A stretch of 51,642 nucleotides of DNA from Porogramme epimiltina. Its lineage: Eukaryota > Basidiomycota > Agaricomycetes > Polyporales > Polyporaceae. The position numbers were made by a program, and so were the translations under genes. Below the pieces are notes generated by a model. That model ran no database searches, was not told the origin of the DNA, and worked only from the letters and a program-made list of their open reading frames with translations. This document shows, piece after piece, positions 32,048 to 41,894 of this stretch (positions are counted from its first letter, which is position 1; every line of letters starts with the position of its first letter). The stretch is from positions 1 through 51,642 of the forward strand of contig FTLJ01000880.1 of assembly GCA_900155495.1 (NCBI GenBank), given 5' to 3'.

Positions 32048-32941
32048 TATCTGCCAGGCGCGCCCATGGGCAGTTGGACTTGTGCCAGTAGGGGTAGTAC
32101 AGTGGCATTTTCCGACATTCGGAGAGCTGTCGCTAGCGCTACCACAGGCCATGATGACGGTCAGAGTATTGAATCCCCCTGACTTAGACGGGAGATCCAA
32201 GCTCCACGGGAGAGGGTCGGAGGGAGGTGCATTGCGCGGTGCCTAGAACAGTAGATGTGGCTTCGCTGGTGCCTAGTTTCCGTGAATTGGTGCCAAATCC
32301 ATACCTAGTCCTTACTCTATGTATATCTCTGTGGGCTTGGAGACTATTTAGTAGTAACGTCACTGTAGTATGACTCGGAAAGGCCTTTCAAATTGTTATT
32401 GGACATTGTAGTAACAAGGCTCCGTCAGCTCCGCGTACATGTACGTCGCAATAATCCACTAGAACAATAAGACTCACCTTTGTATGTGGCAGCCCCTTGT
32501 ACTTTTTTACTGTCAATGCCTGGACTCCGGAGTCCGAACTGAAGGAACCGACGAGAAAGACTAGCGCTGTTGCCAAGTCGACTTGGCACCAGGCACATCC
32601 CGAGTTGCCGTGCTGCCGAATTCGACGCGCTCACCCTCAGATAAGCGCCGATGGACGCCTTTTTTAAAGTCATTCTACGTTTCCACTCAGGCTCTCCTCG
32701 CCCAGAGCATGTTCGCCCTCCACACATCCTCATCAACCCAGGGACAACAGAGACGCTCGCTCTATACTGCTCTCTAGTATGTGCGATTGGGCTCGCGCTT
32801 TGGCAGAGGGCGGTAGAACAGGGTTCTAGAGGTTGACATTCTCAGCCCAGTACGGTGAGGCTCTTGGCTTATCTCGATGAGCATGCTTCTTTCTAACCAG
32901 TATTCGTTATAGGTGCAGGAAGGGACATTTGAGAGAATATT
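32048..32941. other. Array spacer with the recurring spacer module
   Basis: 3' flank similar to that of copy 5, then a spacer module at about 32600-32940 (GAGTTGCCGTGCTGCCGAAT, AGATAAGCGCCGATGGACGC). No gene. Confidence 0.65.
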
Positions 32942-33484
32942 CGAATGCGCTCAACGCATGAGGTCTGTCACGACTGCTCACAATCATTGCTTATATCTTA
33001 TATCATGCTCTTCCAGTGCGGCTACTGCGCGAGGAGCTCTAGCTACTATATGAATCTGGGAGCTATGCCGGAGAGGCGGCGAAGGTCGTGGGCAAGAACA
33101 AAGTACTCATGAAGGTGCAGCCGGAAGGGAGATACAGTGCGTCACACACCGTGGCGACGGAGAGAACATATGCTCACTACGAGCCCTAGTTCTTCGAGTC
33201 CCTCGGCATCGTGCAAACCAAAGGTGTCCTCCTCTACGACCCTCCAGGTACTCGACAGACTCTCCTCGCACGTGCGATTACTTACTAGATGGACTGCAAG
33301 TTCATATGTGTGCCCGACTCGGAGCTCGTGCAGAAGTACATCGGGGAGGGTTCGCGCATGGTGTGCGAATTGTTTGTGATGACGCGTGAGTACGCACCGA
33401 GCATCATCTTCATGGGCGAGATTGACTCCATTGGCTCTTCCCGTGGGAAGAGTGGTTCGGGCGGGGCGACCCGGAGGTGTAGCG
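32942..33484 (+). pseudogene. RPT6 remnant 4 (end of exon 1 to exon 3)
   Basis: Contains the end of exon 1, intron 1, exon 2 and part of exon 3. Lesions: deletion between exon 2 and the HPELFE region, TAG stops at about 33187 and 33285, and a ruined Walker A (GPPGTGKT became DPPGTRQT). Walker B reads FMGEID, with the first acid lost. It breaks off inside the SGGGDSEVQ region and abuts sequence that elsewhere lies 3' of the membrane-protein genes. Confidence 0.92.
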
Positions 33485-34453
33485 TACGGCTCGTGGGCTG
33501 TTGGCCTCGTGTCAGTAAGAGTGGTACGGCAGCCCTTCCCGACATTCGGAGTGCTGTTACTAACGCCACCAAAGACGACGTCAGAGCAGGGAAACTCCCC
33601 GATTTCGACAGGAGATACAAGCTACATGGGAGAGGGAAGGGGGAGGCGCGTTGCGCGGACCTCGCGACTCGGAGGCGGTAGTGGTAGCTGCGCTGTTGTA
33701 TAGCTTCGAAGAATTGGTGCCATATCCCTACTGGGTTCTTTCTCTGTACGCACATTTGTAGGCTTGAGGACAGTCTATATGAATGGGCTTTTAAGACGAA
33801 CTTTGTACATAACAGGGCTCTGACAGTTTGGCATGCACGTGTGTCGCACTCGACGATCCACTGGAGCATTAATCAAACGGACCTGACGGTATGCGGCAAT
33901 ATCGTGACTTTGTTTACTGCAAATATCTGAACTGAAGCGACCAAGGAAAAAGGCTCGTTGAATCTTGACGAGTCAGCTCGCATTCCGACGCGTTACCGAG
34001 CTGCCGATTTGGGAACGCTGCGTGGCACATACTTAAGACTCGTGAGTGCCGCTTTCACGTTTCCAGCGCTCTCGCCCGGACTTCTTGGACTCCCACGTTC
34101 GACCTTTCCATACTCATGCGCCGACATTCAAGGGTTGTCCTCACACAGTTTTCCATTATGTGCGGTTGAGTGCGCACGAGGTTTCAAGAGCTAAGGCAGA
34201 GGGTCGTGGCGGTACATGACTCAGATTAAGTTAGAGTTTGACGTTCTCGACCAAGTGTGATGCTCGTAGCGACACATCGACGGGTATGTTTCTGATCGGC
34301 ATTCGTTCTAGGCGCAGACGTGGACCTTCGAGACACTACTGTCATCGAAAGCCTCCCTCATGGTGTATTTGCTCTAGCCAATTTGCCACATCATGCTCAA
34401 GGCCCACGGTAGTCGCGTCTCCACGGTTTCGAACCGACACGCCCCGGCCCCTC
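33485..34453. other. Mosaic spacer: 3' flank of a membrane-protein gene plus spacer module
   Basis: 33492-33650 matches the flanks right after copies 4 and 5 (GTGGGCTGTTGG, CATTCGGAG-GCTGTTACTA), although no membrane-protein gene precedes it. A spacer module follows at about 33980-34400. This implies recombination inside the array that removed a membrane-protein copy. Confidence 0.65.
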
Positions 34454-34700
34454 ATGGATATCGCGCAACGTGGGGTCCACCTTCGTGCTCTGGCAGAGAA
34501 GACGGGTCGGTGCTCCGGCGCTGAAGTACGAGGTATCTACGCATATACGAGCTCCGAGAGCGGACGCAAGACGACTTTGAGTTTGCCGTTGCCAAGGTGC
34601 ATTCTCCTGCATGGGCTGGCGGAGGTATTTCTGACTACAAGCATTCTAGGCTCTGAAGAAGATCCAGGAGGGGAACACATCTGTCAACAAGCTGATTTGA
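34454..34700 (+). pseudogene. RPT6 remnant 5 (exons 4-5)
   Basis: Exon 4 begins ATGGATATCGCGCAACG and keeps [20 protein letters not shown], then loses the [12 protein letters not shown] region by deletion. Exon 5 is recognisable to its end. The ATPase core is absent. Confidence 0.85.
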
Positions 34701-35080
34701 TGATGCACTTTCCCATTGCCAGCTTTTGCCGGACCTAAATATGCACCATTCCTGTCTCTTTGATGTCGCGCATGGATTATTGCGACCTACACCAGCTTTG
34801 TAAGTCGAACATACGCTGAGTCGTCAGGGCGCGTGGCTCGACCCATACTCTCAGTCTGAAGTCAACATGCCTCGGTCGTATCACATTGCTCTCGCCCTAA
34901 CAATGTTAGGTACGATGCGCCTTAGAATCATTCATCACGAGACTGTTGTTCATCACTGCTATATACGTATCTGACAGCGCCCTCTTCTGCGCTATAGAGA
35001 TCTTAAGGCCCGAAACTTAGGCATTGATGTGAGTCCCCCTCTCGTCGGTCTTAACCTGAGCCCCATACTCTTGCCAGCAC
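34701..35080 (+). other. Leader of array copy 5
   Basis: Same leader block as before copy 1 (GAGATCTTAAGGC at about 35000), a clean GTGAGT donor at 35030-35035 and a TTGCCAG acceptor just before the ATG at 35081. This is the best case for a 5' UTR intron in the family. Confidence 0.6.
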
Positions 35081-36262
35081 ATGCCACGCGATGAAGAAGG
35101 TCTTCATGTCAGGAACTTCCATCCCAATCACACACACATCCGCCTACTTCGCTCTTCCAATACGTCTATCTCTTCCTCATCCACCCCTTCGTCCGGCGTC
35201 CTTGCCCATGTTCCAGGGGGGAAACATGGCACAGCTGAGCCATCGATTTCTCTTCAAGCTACCCAGTCAAACCCTACGTCGGAGTCGGCGACGTCATTCA
35301 AGTTCTCCACGGACCTTAACACGGAAACGTGCATCCAGGACACTATCAATTGGACGTGGGAGGGGGCCCAGGATGCGGTCTTTGACCTCGCCATATTTCC
35401 CTCCATCTTCCCTGTGACGACGGCAGCGACATCCAAGAAACGAGCCACATCGTTCATGCTCCTCTCCTCTAACCTCCGCGCATCAAGCTCCAGCTGGACG
35501 TGGCCAAGCGTGAACGTGACGCAGGGGACGTATCAATTCATGGCCACAATGGCAGAATCCGCGCAAATAATGACTTCATTCCCCTTTTCCGTGGAGAACG
35601 GTGCAGACGTCTCGTGTTTGGGTGTGTCAACCCCCTCCACATCGTCCCATAACCCAACATCCACCCTACATACAACATCTTCCGCGACCACCGGTATATT
35701 TACCTCTTCCTCGCCAGTCGCAAAAATCCCCGGTTCAGATGCTATTCCGTCTCCCACATCGCACATTAGTGGTATCGCCGGAGGGGTCGCCGGAGGAATC
35801 ACGACTCTGCTCCTCTTTGCAGCCCTTTCTTACTTCGTACGCCGCCGCCGTTCTTCACGCAACCATGCGACAACTCCAAAATCGTACGCACGCAAAGAAA
35901 GAGACGATCTCCTGACGGAGTTGGGCCCCACTCTGGCGGATCACGAGGGTGAATCGCCGGCTTCCTTATACTTAGTGGATGACGAGGATGATCGACCAGC
36001 CTCTCTATACCCTCCGATATTGGAACCAGACAGTCCCCCTCCCGCACCGGGTCCTTCGTCCACTTCTATACATAGCGCACTCATCGGTTCCAGTCACCCC
36101 GACATTCAGAGTACAACAAAAATATCTCTACGAACAGCGCCACCTTCTTATTCCTCGGCCTCTCCATCCCCTTCAGTGCACCGCTCTAGTAAGCCGATGT
36201 CCAACCCATTCGATGACGAGTCGGAGGTCCTTCCAAGTTACACTTCGAGGACTAGCGCTTAA
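35081..36262 (+). CDS. Kre9-like domain membrane protein with PPxY tail, array copy 5
   Basis: 393 residues and apparently intact. Ser-rich N-terminus; Kre9-like domain with TETCIQDTINWTWEGAQDAV, SSSSWTWPSVNVTQGTYQFM and ENGADVSCLG (here the sequon NGT is NGA, so that glycosylation site is lost); Ser/Thr stalk; helix GIAGGVAGGITTLLLFAALS; RRRR stop-transfer; acidic and Pro-rich tail with ASLYLVDDEDD, APPSYSS and FDDESEVLPSYTSR. The domain also has an insertion with SKKRAT that is shared with copies 6 and 7, linking the two halves of the array. Preceded by RPT6 remnant 5. Confidence 0.85.
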   Translation: MPRDEEGLHVRNFHPNHTHIRLLRSSNTSISSSSTPSSGVLAHVPGGKHGTAEPSISLQATQSNPTSESATSFKFSTDLNTETCIQDTINWTWEGAQDAVFDLAIFPSIFPVTTAATSKKRATSFMLLSSNLRASSSSWTWPSVNVTQGTYQFMATMAESAQIMTSFPFSVENGADVSCLGVSTPSTSSHNPTSTLHTTSSATTGIFTSSSPVAKIPGSDAIPSPTSHISGIAGGVAGGITTLLLFAALSYFVRRRRSSRNHATTPKSYARKERDDLLTELGPTLADHEGESPASLYLVDDEDDRPASLYPPILEPDSPPPAPGPSSTSIHSALIGSSHPDIQSTTKISLRTAPPSYSSASPSPSVHRSSKPMSNPFDDESEVLPSYTSRTSA

Positions 36263-37862
36263 TATCTATGTGGGCTGCTGGACTTGTGTCAGCAAGTATA
36301 GTACAGCGGCACTCCCCGAGATTCAGAGAGCTGTCGTTGGCGGCACTACATGGTCAAAGTAGGGGACCTCCCTAACTTGGACGGGAGATGGGAGAGGGGA
36401 GGGAGTTCGTTGCACGGGGTATAGATAGAGGTAGCTGTGCCGGTGTCTAACTTCAATGTATTGGTGCCATATCCCGGCTCGGTCCTTACTCTATATCTTT
36501 GTAAGCTTGAAGACAATTTGGTAACGTCCCTGTAGTATGAATGGGCTTTCAAATTGGACATTAGAGCAGGGCTCCGATAGTTCCACGTACATATGTGTTG
36601 CATTAATCCTCCAGAGAAATCAGACGCACCTATGTATGCGGCAACACCGTGCATTTGTCTACTGCAAATGTCCGAACGGAAGCCTCAACCAAGTGATTGA
36701 GAACTTAAGACTAATTAGCGCCGCTGAGTCACCCGACTTGCATCCGGCGTTGCCGAGATGCCGAATTCGGCACGCTCAGCGGTCTATAAGCGCCTATGGA
36801 GACCTTTTCGTTGGCACGGTTACCTAGAGTCCATCGGGTTTCTAAGGCTCAGAAGCTGTTCGCCCAGTGTATGTTCGGCCTCCGCACATCCTCAATAAAT
36901 GGACAACAGATGGGTGGGCTCTCCACATTGCTCTCCAGTATGTACGCGTGAGTTCGCGCTTTGAGTGTGGTAGAGGGCGGTGGAACAAGGTTTAGAATTT
37001 GACATTCTCAACTCGGTGCGATGCTCTCGGCGATACCTCGACGAGTATGCTTCTGACCGGCGTTCGTTCTAGGGATAGGAGAGAACCTTCGAGAGAATAC
37101 CCCCGTCAAGGAGTGCTCCTCGTGGTGTATTCGCTCTAGCCGAATTGTAACTCTGCACCCAACGCCTGCCTATGTCTTCATGGCTTGAGAGGGATACGTC
37201 CCCCGTGCAAAGCCATGCGGGCAGTCCCTCCGAGAGAGCCAGAATATGTGTTTTCATCTTGCTAAATGGCTTAATAGTGATGCCCATCACGATGGGGATG
37301 CATCATCAACCATAGTCAGTAAATGCACCAACTTTTAGGGCACTGCAGGCAACAGTCATCATCAAGTGGACGTCAGCTGTAGACAGCCCTTGTGGGACTG
37401 GGAATTCGCACAGGAGGGGTAGGTACAATACTGTGACTGGAAACGCTTGCTTATACAGCCTCCAACCTGCAGCCTCGTTCTGTCGACACGTTGGCATCCT
37501 GGACGTCTTACCCCTTGTCGTGGCTCAAGTCACAGCGATCCGCTGCAAGTCATCCTCTGGTAAGCCCCAAAGTACTGTTTGCATAGGGCCGTATTATAAC
37601 TATATCTACAGTGTTACATTCGGGACTCGAACGCCCTCGAGAGTGCCTTAGTCTCACCCTCCGGTCTCGGTCCCCGTACGGCTACCCTATTCGTGACCGT
37701 CTACTGCTGGTGCACGCTAGACGTACAACGTGAGTCACGGAATATCATGGTGTGCATGATTGACTAAGGCTTTAAGGTGTCTCCTTCCCCCTAACCCGGA
37801 CATCTTGGCATTCTGTCACATTCGCTCTCCTTCTGCTGCCGTCCGTCCCCTCGACTTTCTCA
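36263..37862. repeat. Array spacer, duplicated at about 39.1-40.5 kb
   Basis: Includes the spacer module at about 36745-37150 and a further block (37150-37600: CCGAATTGTAACTCTGCAC, CTATGTCTTCATGGCTTG, CCAACTTTTA, TAGACAGCCCTTG) that recurs at about 39940-40390. GTGAGTCACGGAATATCAT near 37730 matches a block before copy 7 and may be a leader intron donor. No gene. Confidence 0.7.
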
Positions 37863-39097
37863 ATGCCGCCGTCTCCCAGTACCATGTCAGCCAACTCAGA
37901 TTCATTCACGTTCAGTTTGGACCTCAACGCGGAAACGTGCACCCAGGACACCATCGTTTGGTTTTGGAATGGAGCTCAGGATGCGGTCTTTGACCTCTCC
38001 ATTTCTCCTTCCATTGGCCCCGTGACGGATGCAGCAACATCTACGAAGCGGGCCACGGCGTATACCCTGCTCGCATCTGACCTCGACGCATCAAGTTCCA
38101 GCTGGACATGGCCAAGTGTGAACGTACCGCAGGGGACGTACCAGTTCCTGGCCATCGTTGCAGGAGGGTCGGGGGTGTCTTCACTACCCTTTTCCGTGGA
38201 GAACGGTACAGATGTCTCGTGTTTGGGTGTGTCCAATCCCTCTTCTTCGACCCCCCGCAATCCACGTCTACACCCCCTTTGGCCTCTCCGTCAACCTCCG
38301 CATCTGCTTCGAAGGAGTTATCTGGCACCGTCGTCCCGACTCCCAGTGCGTCATCATCGAGCAAGTCACATCTAGGTGCGATCATGGGGGGCGTTGTCGG
38401 CGGCACCGCGCTGTTAGTCGGAGCCGTTATCGCCTTCTGGGTACCCAAGCGCCGTCGCCGCCGCCAAAACCCTCCGACCAGTATCACGCCAACCCAAGGA
38501 CAAGATATGGATGCAGAGTGGAGCAACTCCTCAGCCGGGTCCGGTATCACCGACTATGAGAAAAGCTCTTCCCCTTTACCCTCGAGCTCGAGCTCCCTCC
38601 GATTGGAACCAAACCGCCGCCCGCCTTCTATCCTCACGCTCGCCGCGCCAGCGCGCATCCCTCCTCCCCCGACCCCAAGTCCGACCTACGAGACTCCCGT
38701 CCCGCCGCCCCCGGAGAACGTGTTCCCGCGATCGGCGCCTCCCTCCTCGTTTCCGCTCATGCGCAAGCCTTCTGCCATGAGCGCTCTCGACAACGCATCA
38801 GAAATTTCCGTGGGCTCCGAGATGCAGCACCGAAGCTACGCGGGTTCGTGGGCCTCCCAGAACATGTACTCGCCCGCGCCCTCGTCAGCGACGTCGCAGA
38901 TGTACTTCCCCCGGGACAGCGTGAGGGACCAGTGGACGCCACACTGGCAGCACTTCACCTCCAAGGTGGAGCAAGTCGCGCGGGAAGAGGATGTGAGGTG
39001 CGGGGGAGATAGTGCTGCGCATGATAGCGAGTTGGCAGGGCCGAAGGGGCTGTTCAGCGGTCCTCCGGCGGGTTATGCCACGGACGGGAAGATTTAA
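37863..39097 (+). CDS. Kre9-like domain membrane protein, array copy 6 (one-base frameshift)
   Basis: Two overlapping frames together make one protein. 37863 onward gives PPSPSTMSANSDSFTFSLDL, the Kre9-like domain (AETCTQDTIVWFWNGAQDAV, SSSSWTWPSVNVPQGTYQFL, ENGTDVSCLG) and the start of the stalk. The rest (stalk, helix GAIMGGVVGGTALLVGAVIA, RRRRR, tail) lies in another frame up to 39097. The frames meet at the C run at 38251-38256: the tail frame needs one more C than is present. The tail belongs to a second class (SFPLMRKPSAMSALDNASE, SYAGSWASQN, SSATSQMYFPRDSV) without PPxY. The frameshift may be real or a homopolymer sequencing error; everything else looks intact. Confidence 0.75.
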
Positions 39098-39189
39098 GGG
39101 AGCTCAGTACCGCGTGGGTGTGGACATACGTTTGCCACAAAGCGGGTGTTAATCTATGCTGTACCAGGCCCGTGTACCCACGAGAATTT
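39098..39189. repeat. 3' flank shared by copies 6 and 7
   Basis: GTGGACATACGTTTGCCACA and the following CCAGGCCCGTGTACCCACGA recur at 41914-41984 after copy 7. Confidence 0.85.
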
Positions 39190-39408
39190 GAAGAAGATGA
39201 TGAACGACGTCCTCGAGTCAGCTCTCTACAATCCTGGTCGTATTGAGAACAAAGTAGAGTGTCCGGCGGCGGCGCGTGTTGCTATCCTACTCATCCATTC
39301 GCGCAAGGTATGTGGCCTACTCTCAATGCGCATGCTTTCCACGCTGCCTCACAGCGATCCCGTTAACAGATGTCGCTGCAACGTGGAATCAGCCTGCAGC
39401 TCCGACAG
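39190..39408 (+). pseudogene. RPT6 remnant 6 (end of exon 3 and start of exon 4)
   Basis: Covers VIMATNRID (degraded) through LESALYNPGRIENKVE and RVAILLIHSRK, then intron 3 and MSLQRGISLQL before homology stops. Substitutions hit the arginine-finger region (LLRPGRID became LYNPGRIE). Confidence 0.85.
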
Positions 39409-40679
39409 TTTGGCATACATGTACGTCGCACGCAATCAAAAGCACCTGCATATGAGGAAACACCGTGTACTTGTTACAGCAGACATCCGAACTGTGGCAT
39501 CCATGGAGAATGGCAAAGATGAGTGTTGTTGAGCCGACTCACTGGGATCACATCCGCGCGCGTTGCCGAGCTGCCGGTCTCGGCGCGCCCAGTGGCACAT
39601 AAGCGCCGACGGATGCCTCTTCGTTCGACTTCCACGTTTCTGCTCAGGAGCTCCCGCCAGAGCATGGTATAGCCTCCACACACCCTCAATGCATGGACAA
39701 TAGATGGGCGGTCCCTCGTAATTCATACCCAGTATGTACAAATGAGTTCGTGCTTTGAGTGTGGTAGAGGGCGGTGGAACAAGGTTTTGAGTTTGACTTC
39801 TCAACCCGGTGCGGTGCTCTCGGCTATACCTCGATGAGTGTGCTTCTGACCGGCATTCGTGCTAGGGGCAGGAGGGAACCTTTGAGAGAATACTCCCTTC
39901 AAAAGGTTGTCCTCGTGGCGTGTTTATTTTAGCCGAATTGTAACTCTGCACTCAACGCCTGTCTATGTCTTCATGGCTTGTGAGGGGCATATCCCTCATG
40001 CAAAGGTATGTGGGTAGTCCCCCACGAGAATCAGAATGTGAGCATGAACTCTATCGTTGCTCTACTAAAGGGCTGTGTCGATAAGACATGATGATGCTCA
40101 TCATGATACGGATGCTTCGTCCGCCATAGTCAGTAAACACACCAACTTTTCAAGCATTGCGGACAACAGTCATCATCAGGTGGACGCCAGCCGTAGACAG
40201 CCCTTGGGCTGAGGCTGGGAACTCGCGTAGGAGAGGTAGGTGCGATGCTAGGGCTTGGAATGCTTACTTATCCGGCCTCCAAACTACAGCCTCGTCTCGC
40301 TCGCACCCTGGCACTTTGGACGCCTTACCTTCCACCTGCACCATTGCATAGGTTATAACAACCCGCTGCAAGCAACCGTCTGGTAAGAACCGAAGTAACG
40401 TTTCCCTGGTGCCTCATCGTAATTGTATCCGCAGCGTAGTACTCGCCGCCTCAATCTCACCACCCGGTTAAGGTCCGTATGCAGGTCTTTTATGCATACC
40501 CAGCGCACACTACACATAGCAACAGAAACCGTGAGTCACAGAATATCATAACGTGTGTCTTTGACAAACCCATCGGGATACCCGCCTTTCCGACCTGGAC
40601 ATACAGGAACTCCGTCACATTCGCTCCACCTCTGTTGCCCTCTATCCCCTCCACCTCCTCGATCTCGCCGTCTGCCGGC
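39409..40679. other. Array spacer and leader of copy 7
   Basis: Parallel to 36.7-37.86 kb. It contains the spacer module at about 39560-39930 and GTGAGTCACAGAATATCAT near 40532, with CATACAG at about 40600 as a possible acceptor. An open frame from an ATG at 40479 runs into copy 7, but its first 67 residues have no counterpart in copy 6. Confidence 0.6.
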
Positions 40680-41894
40680 ATGATGGCGGCCAACTCAGGT
40701 TCATTCGCATTCGCTTCGGACGGTCCCACAGAAACTTGCGTCCAAGACACCATCACTTGGTTTTGGAACGGAGCTCAGGACGCACTTTTCGACCTTGCCA
40801 TCTCTCCCTCTATTTCACCTGCAACGGACACGGCGACATCCGAGAAGCGGGCCACGGCGAAGATGCTGCTCGCGTCGAGCCTCGACGCATCGAGTCTCAT
40901 GTGGACATGGCCAAGCGTGAACGTGACACAAGGGACGTATCGGTTTTCGGCCGTCTTTGCAGGAGGACAGACAGTGACCTCACTACCCTTCTCCGTGGAG
41001 AACGGTACGGATGTATCGTGTTTGGGTGTGTCCAAACCTCCTATCTCTCCGATCCCCACAACATCTACATCTACACCTTCGACCTCTTCATCAACCTTCG
41101 CATCTACTATAACGAGGCCTCCCACCGCCGTCGTCCCGGATCCCACTGCGTCGTCATCAGTCAAGTCACATACGGGTGCGATCGCGGGGGGCGTAATTGG
41201 CGGTACCGCGCTGTTCGTTGGAGCAATTGTCGCTTTCTGGCTATTCATGCGCCGTCGTCGTCGCCCAAACCCTCCGACGAGCATCACACCAACCGAGGGA
41301 CCGGATATGGATGTGGGGTGGAGCAACTCTTCAACCGGATCCGCTTTCACCAGAGACGAGAAAAGCTCTTCCTCTTTACCCTCGAACTCGGGCTCCCTCC
41401 GATTGGAACCAAATCGCCGCTCTCCTTCTGCCCTCGCGCTTACCGCACCAGCGCCCATCCCTCCCACGACGCCAGGTCCGTCCTGCGACATCCCTGTCCC
41501 ACCGCCCCCAGAGAACGTGTCCCCGCGATCGGTGCCCCCATCCTCGTTTCCGCTCATGCGCAAGCACTCAGCTATGAGCGCTCTCGACAACGCATCAGAA
41601 ATGTCCGTAAGCTCCGAGACACAGCGCCGGAGCTACGCGGGCTCGTGGGCCTCCCAGACCATCCACTCGCCCACGCCGTCGTCAGCGACGTCGCAGATGT
41701 ACTTCCCCCGGGACAGCGTGCAGGAAGAGTGGATGTCGCACTGGCAGCACTTCGCCTCCAAGGCGGAGCAGGTCGCGCGGGAAGAGGAGGAGAGGTGTGG
41801 GGGAGGTAGAGCTGCGCGTAACGGCGAGTTGGCAGGGTCGGCGGGGCCTTTCAGCGGTCCCCGGGAGGGCTACGCTCCGGGTGGGAAGATTTGA
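40680..41894 (+). CDS. Kre9-like domain membrane protein, array copy 7
   Basis: 404 residues from MMAANSGSFAF, the start that aligns with copy 6; an in-frame ATG at 40479 would add 67. Kre9-like domain with TETCVQDTITWFWNGAQDAL, SLMWTWPSVNVTQGTYRFSA and ENGTDVSCLG; Thr/Ser/Pro stalk; helix GAIAGGVIGGTALFVGAIVA; MRRRRR stop-transfer; class-2 tail with PPSSFPLMRKHSAMSALDNA, RSYAGSWASQTIHS, SSATSQMYFPRDSVQEEW and a C-terminal acidic/basic helix KAEQVAREEEERC. Intact. Class-2 tails lack PPxY but are strongly conserved between copies 6 and 7, so they should have a distinct partner. Confidence 0.85.
   Translation: MMAANSGSFAFASDGPTETCVQDTITWFWNGAQDALFDLAISPSISPATDTATSEKRATAKMLLASSLDASSLMWTWPSVNVTQGTYRFSAVFAGGQTVTSLPFSVENGTDVSCLGVSKPPISPIPTTSTSTPSTSSSTFASTITRPPTAVVPDPTASSSVKSHTGAIAGGVIGGTALFVGAIVAFWLFMRRRRRPNPPTSITPTEGPDMDVGWSNSSTGSAFTRDEKSSSSLPSNSGSLRLEPNRRSPSALALTAPAPIPPTTPGPSCDIPVPPPPENVSPRSVPPSSFPLMRKHSAMSALDNASEMSVSSETQRRSYAGSWASQTIHSPTPSSATSQMYFPRDSVQEEWMSHWQHFASKAEQVAREEEERCGGGRAARNGELAGSAGPFSGPREGYAPGGKI

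Noticed and set aside
40775..41590. Long antisense open frame (271 codons) over array copy 7
   Set aside because: It mirrors the codon pattern of the sense gene, and similar antisense frames appear opposite copies 1, 2 and 5; no independent protein character.
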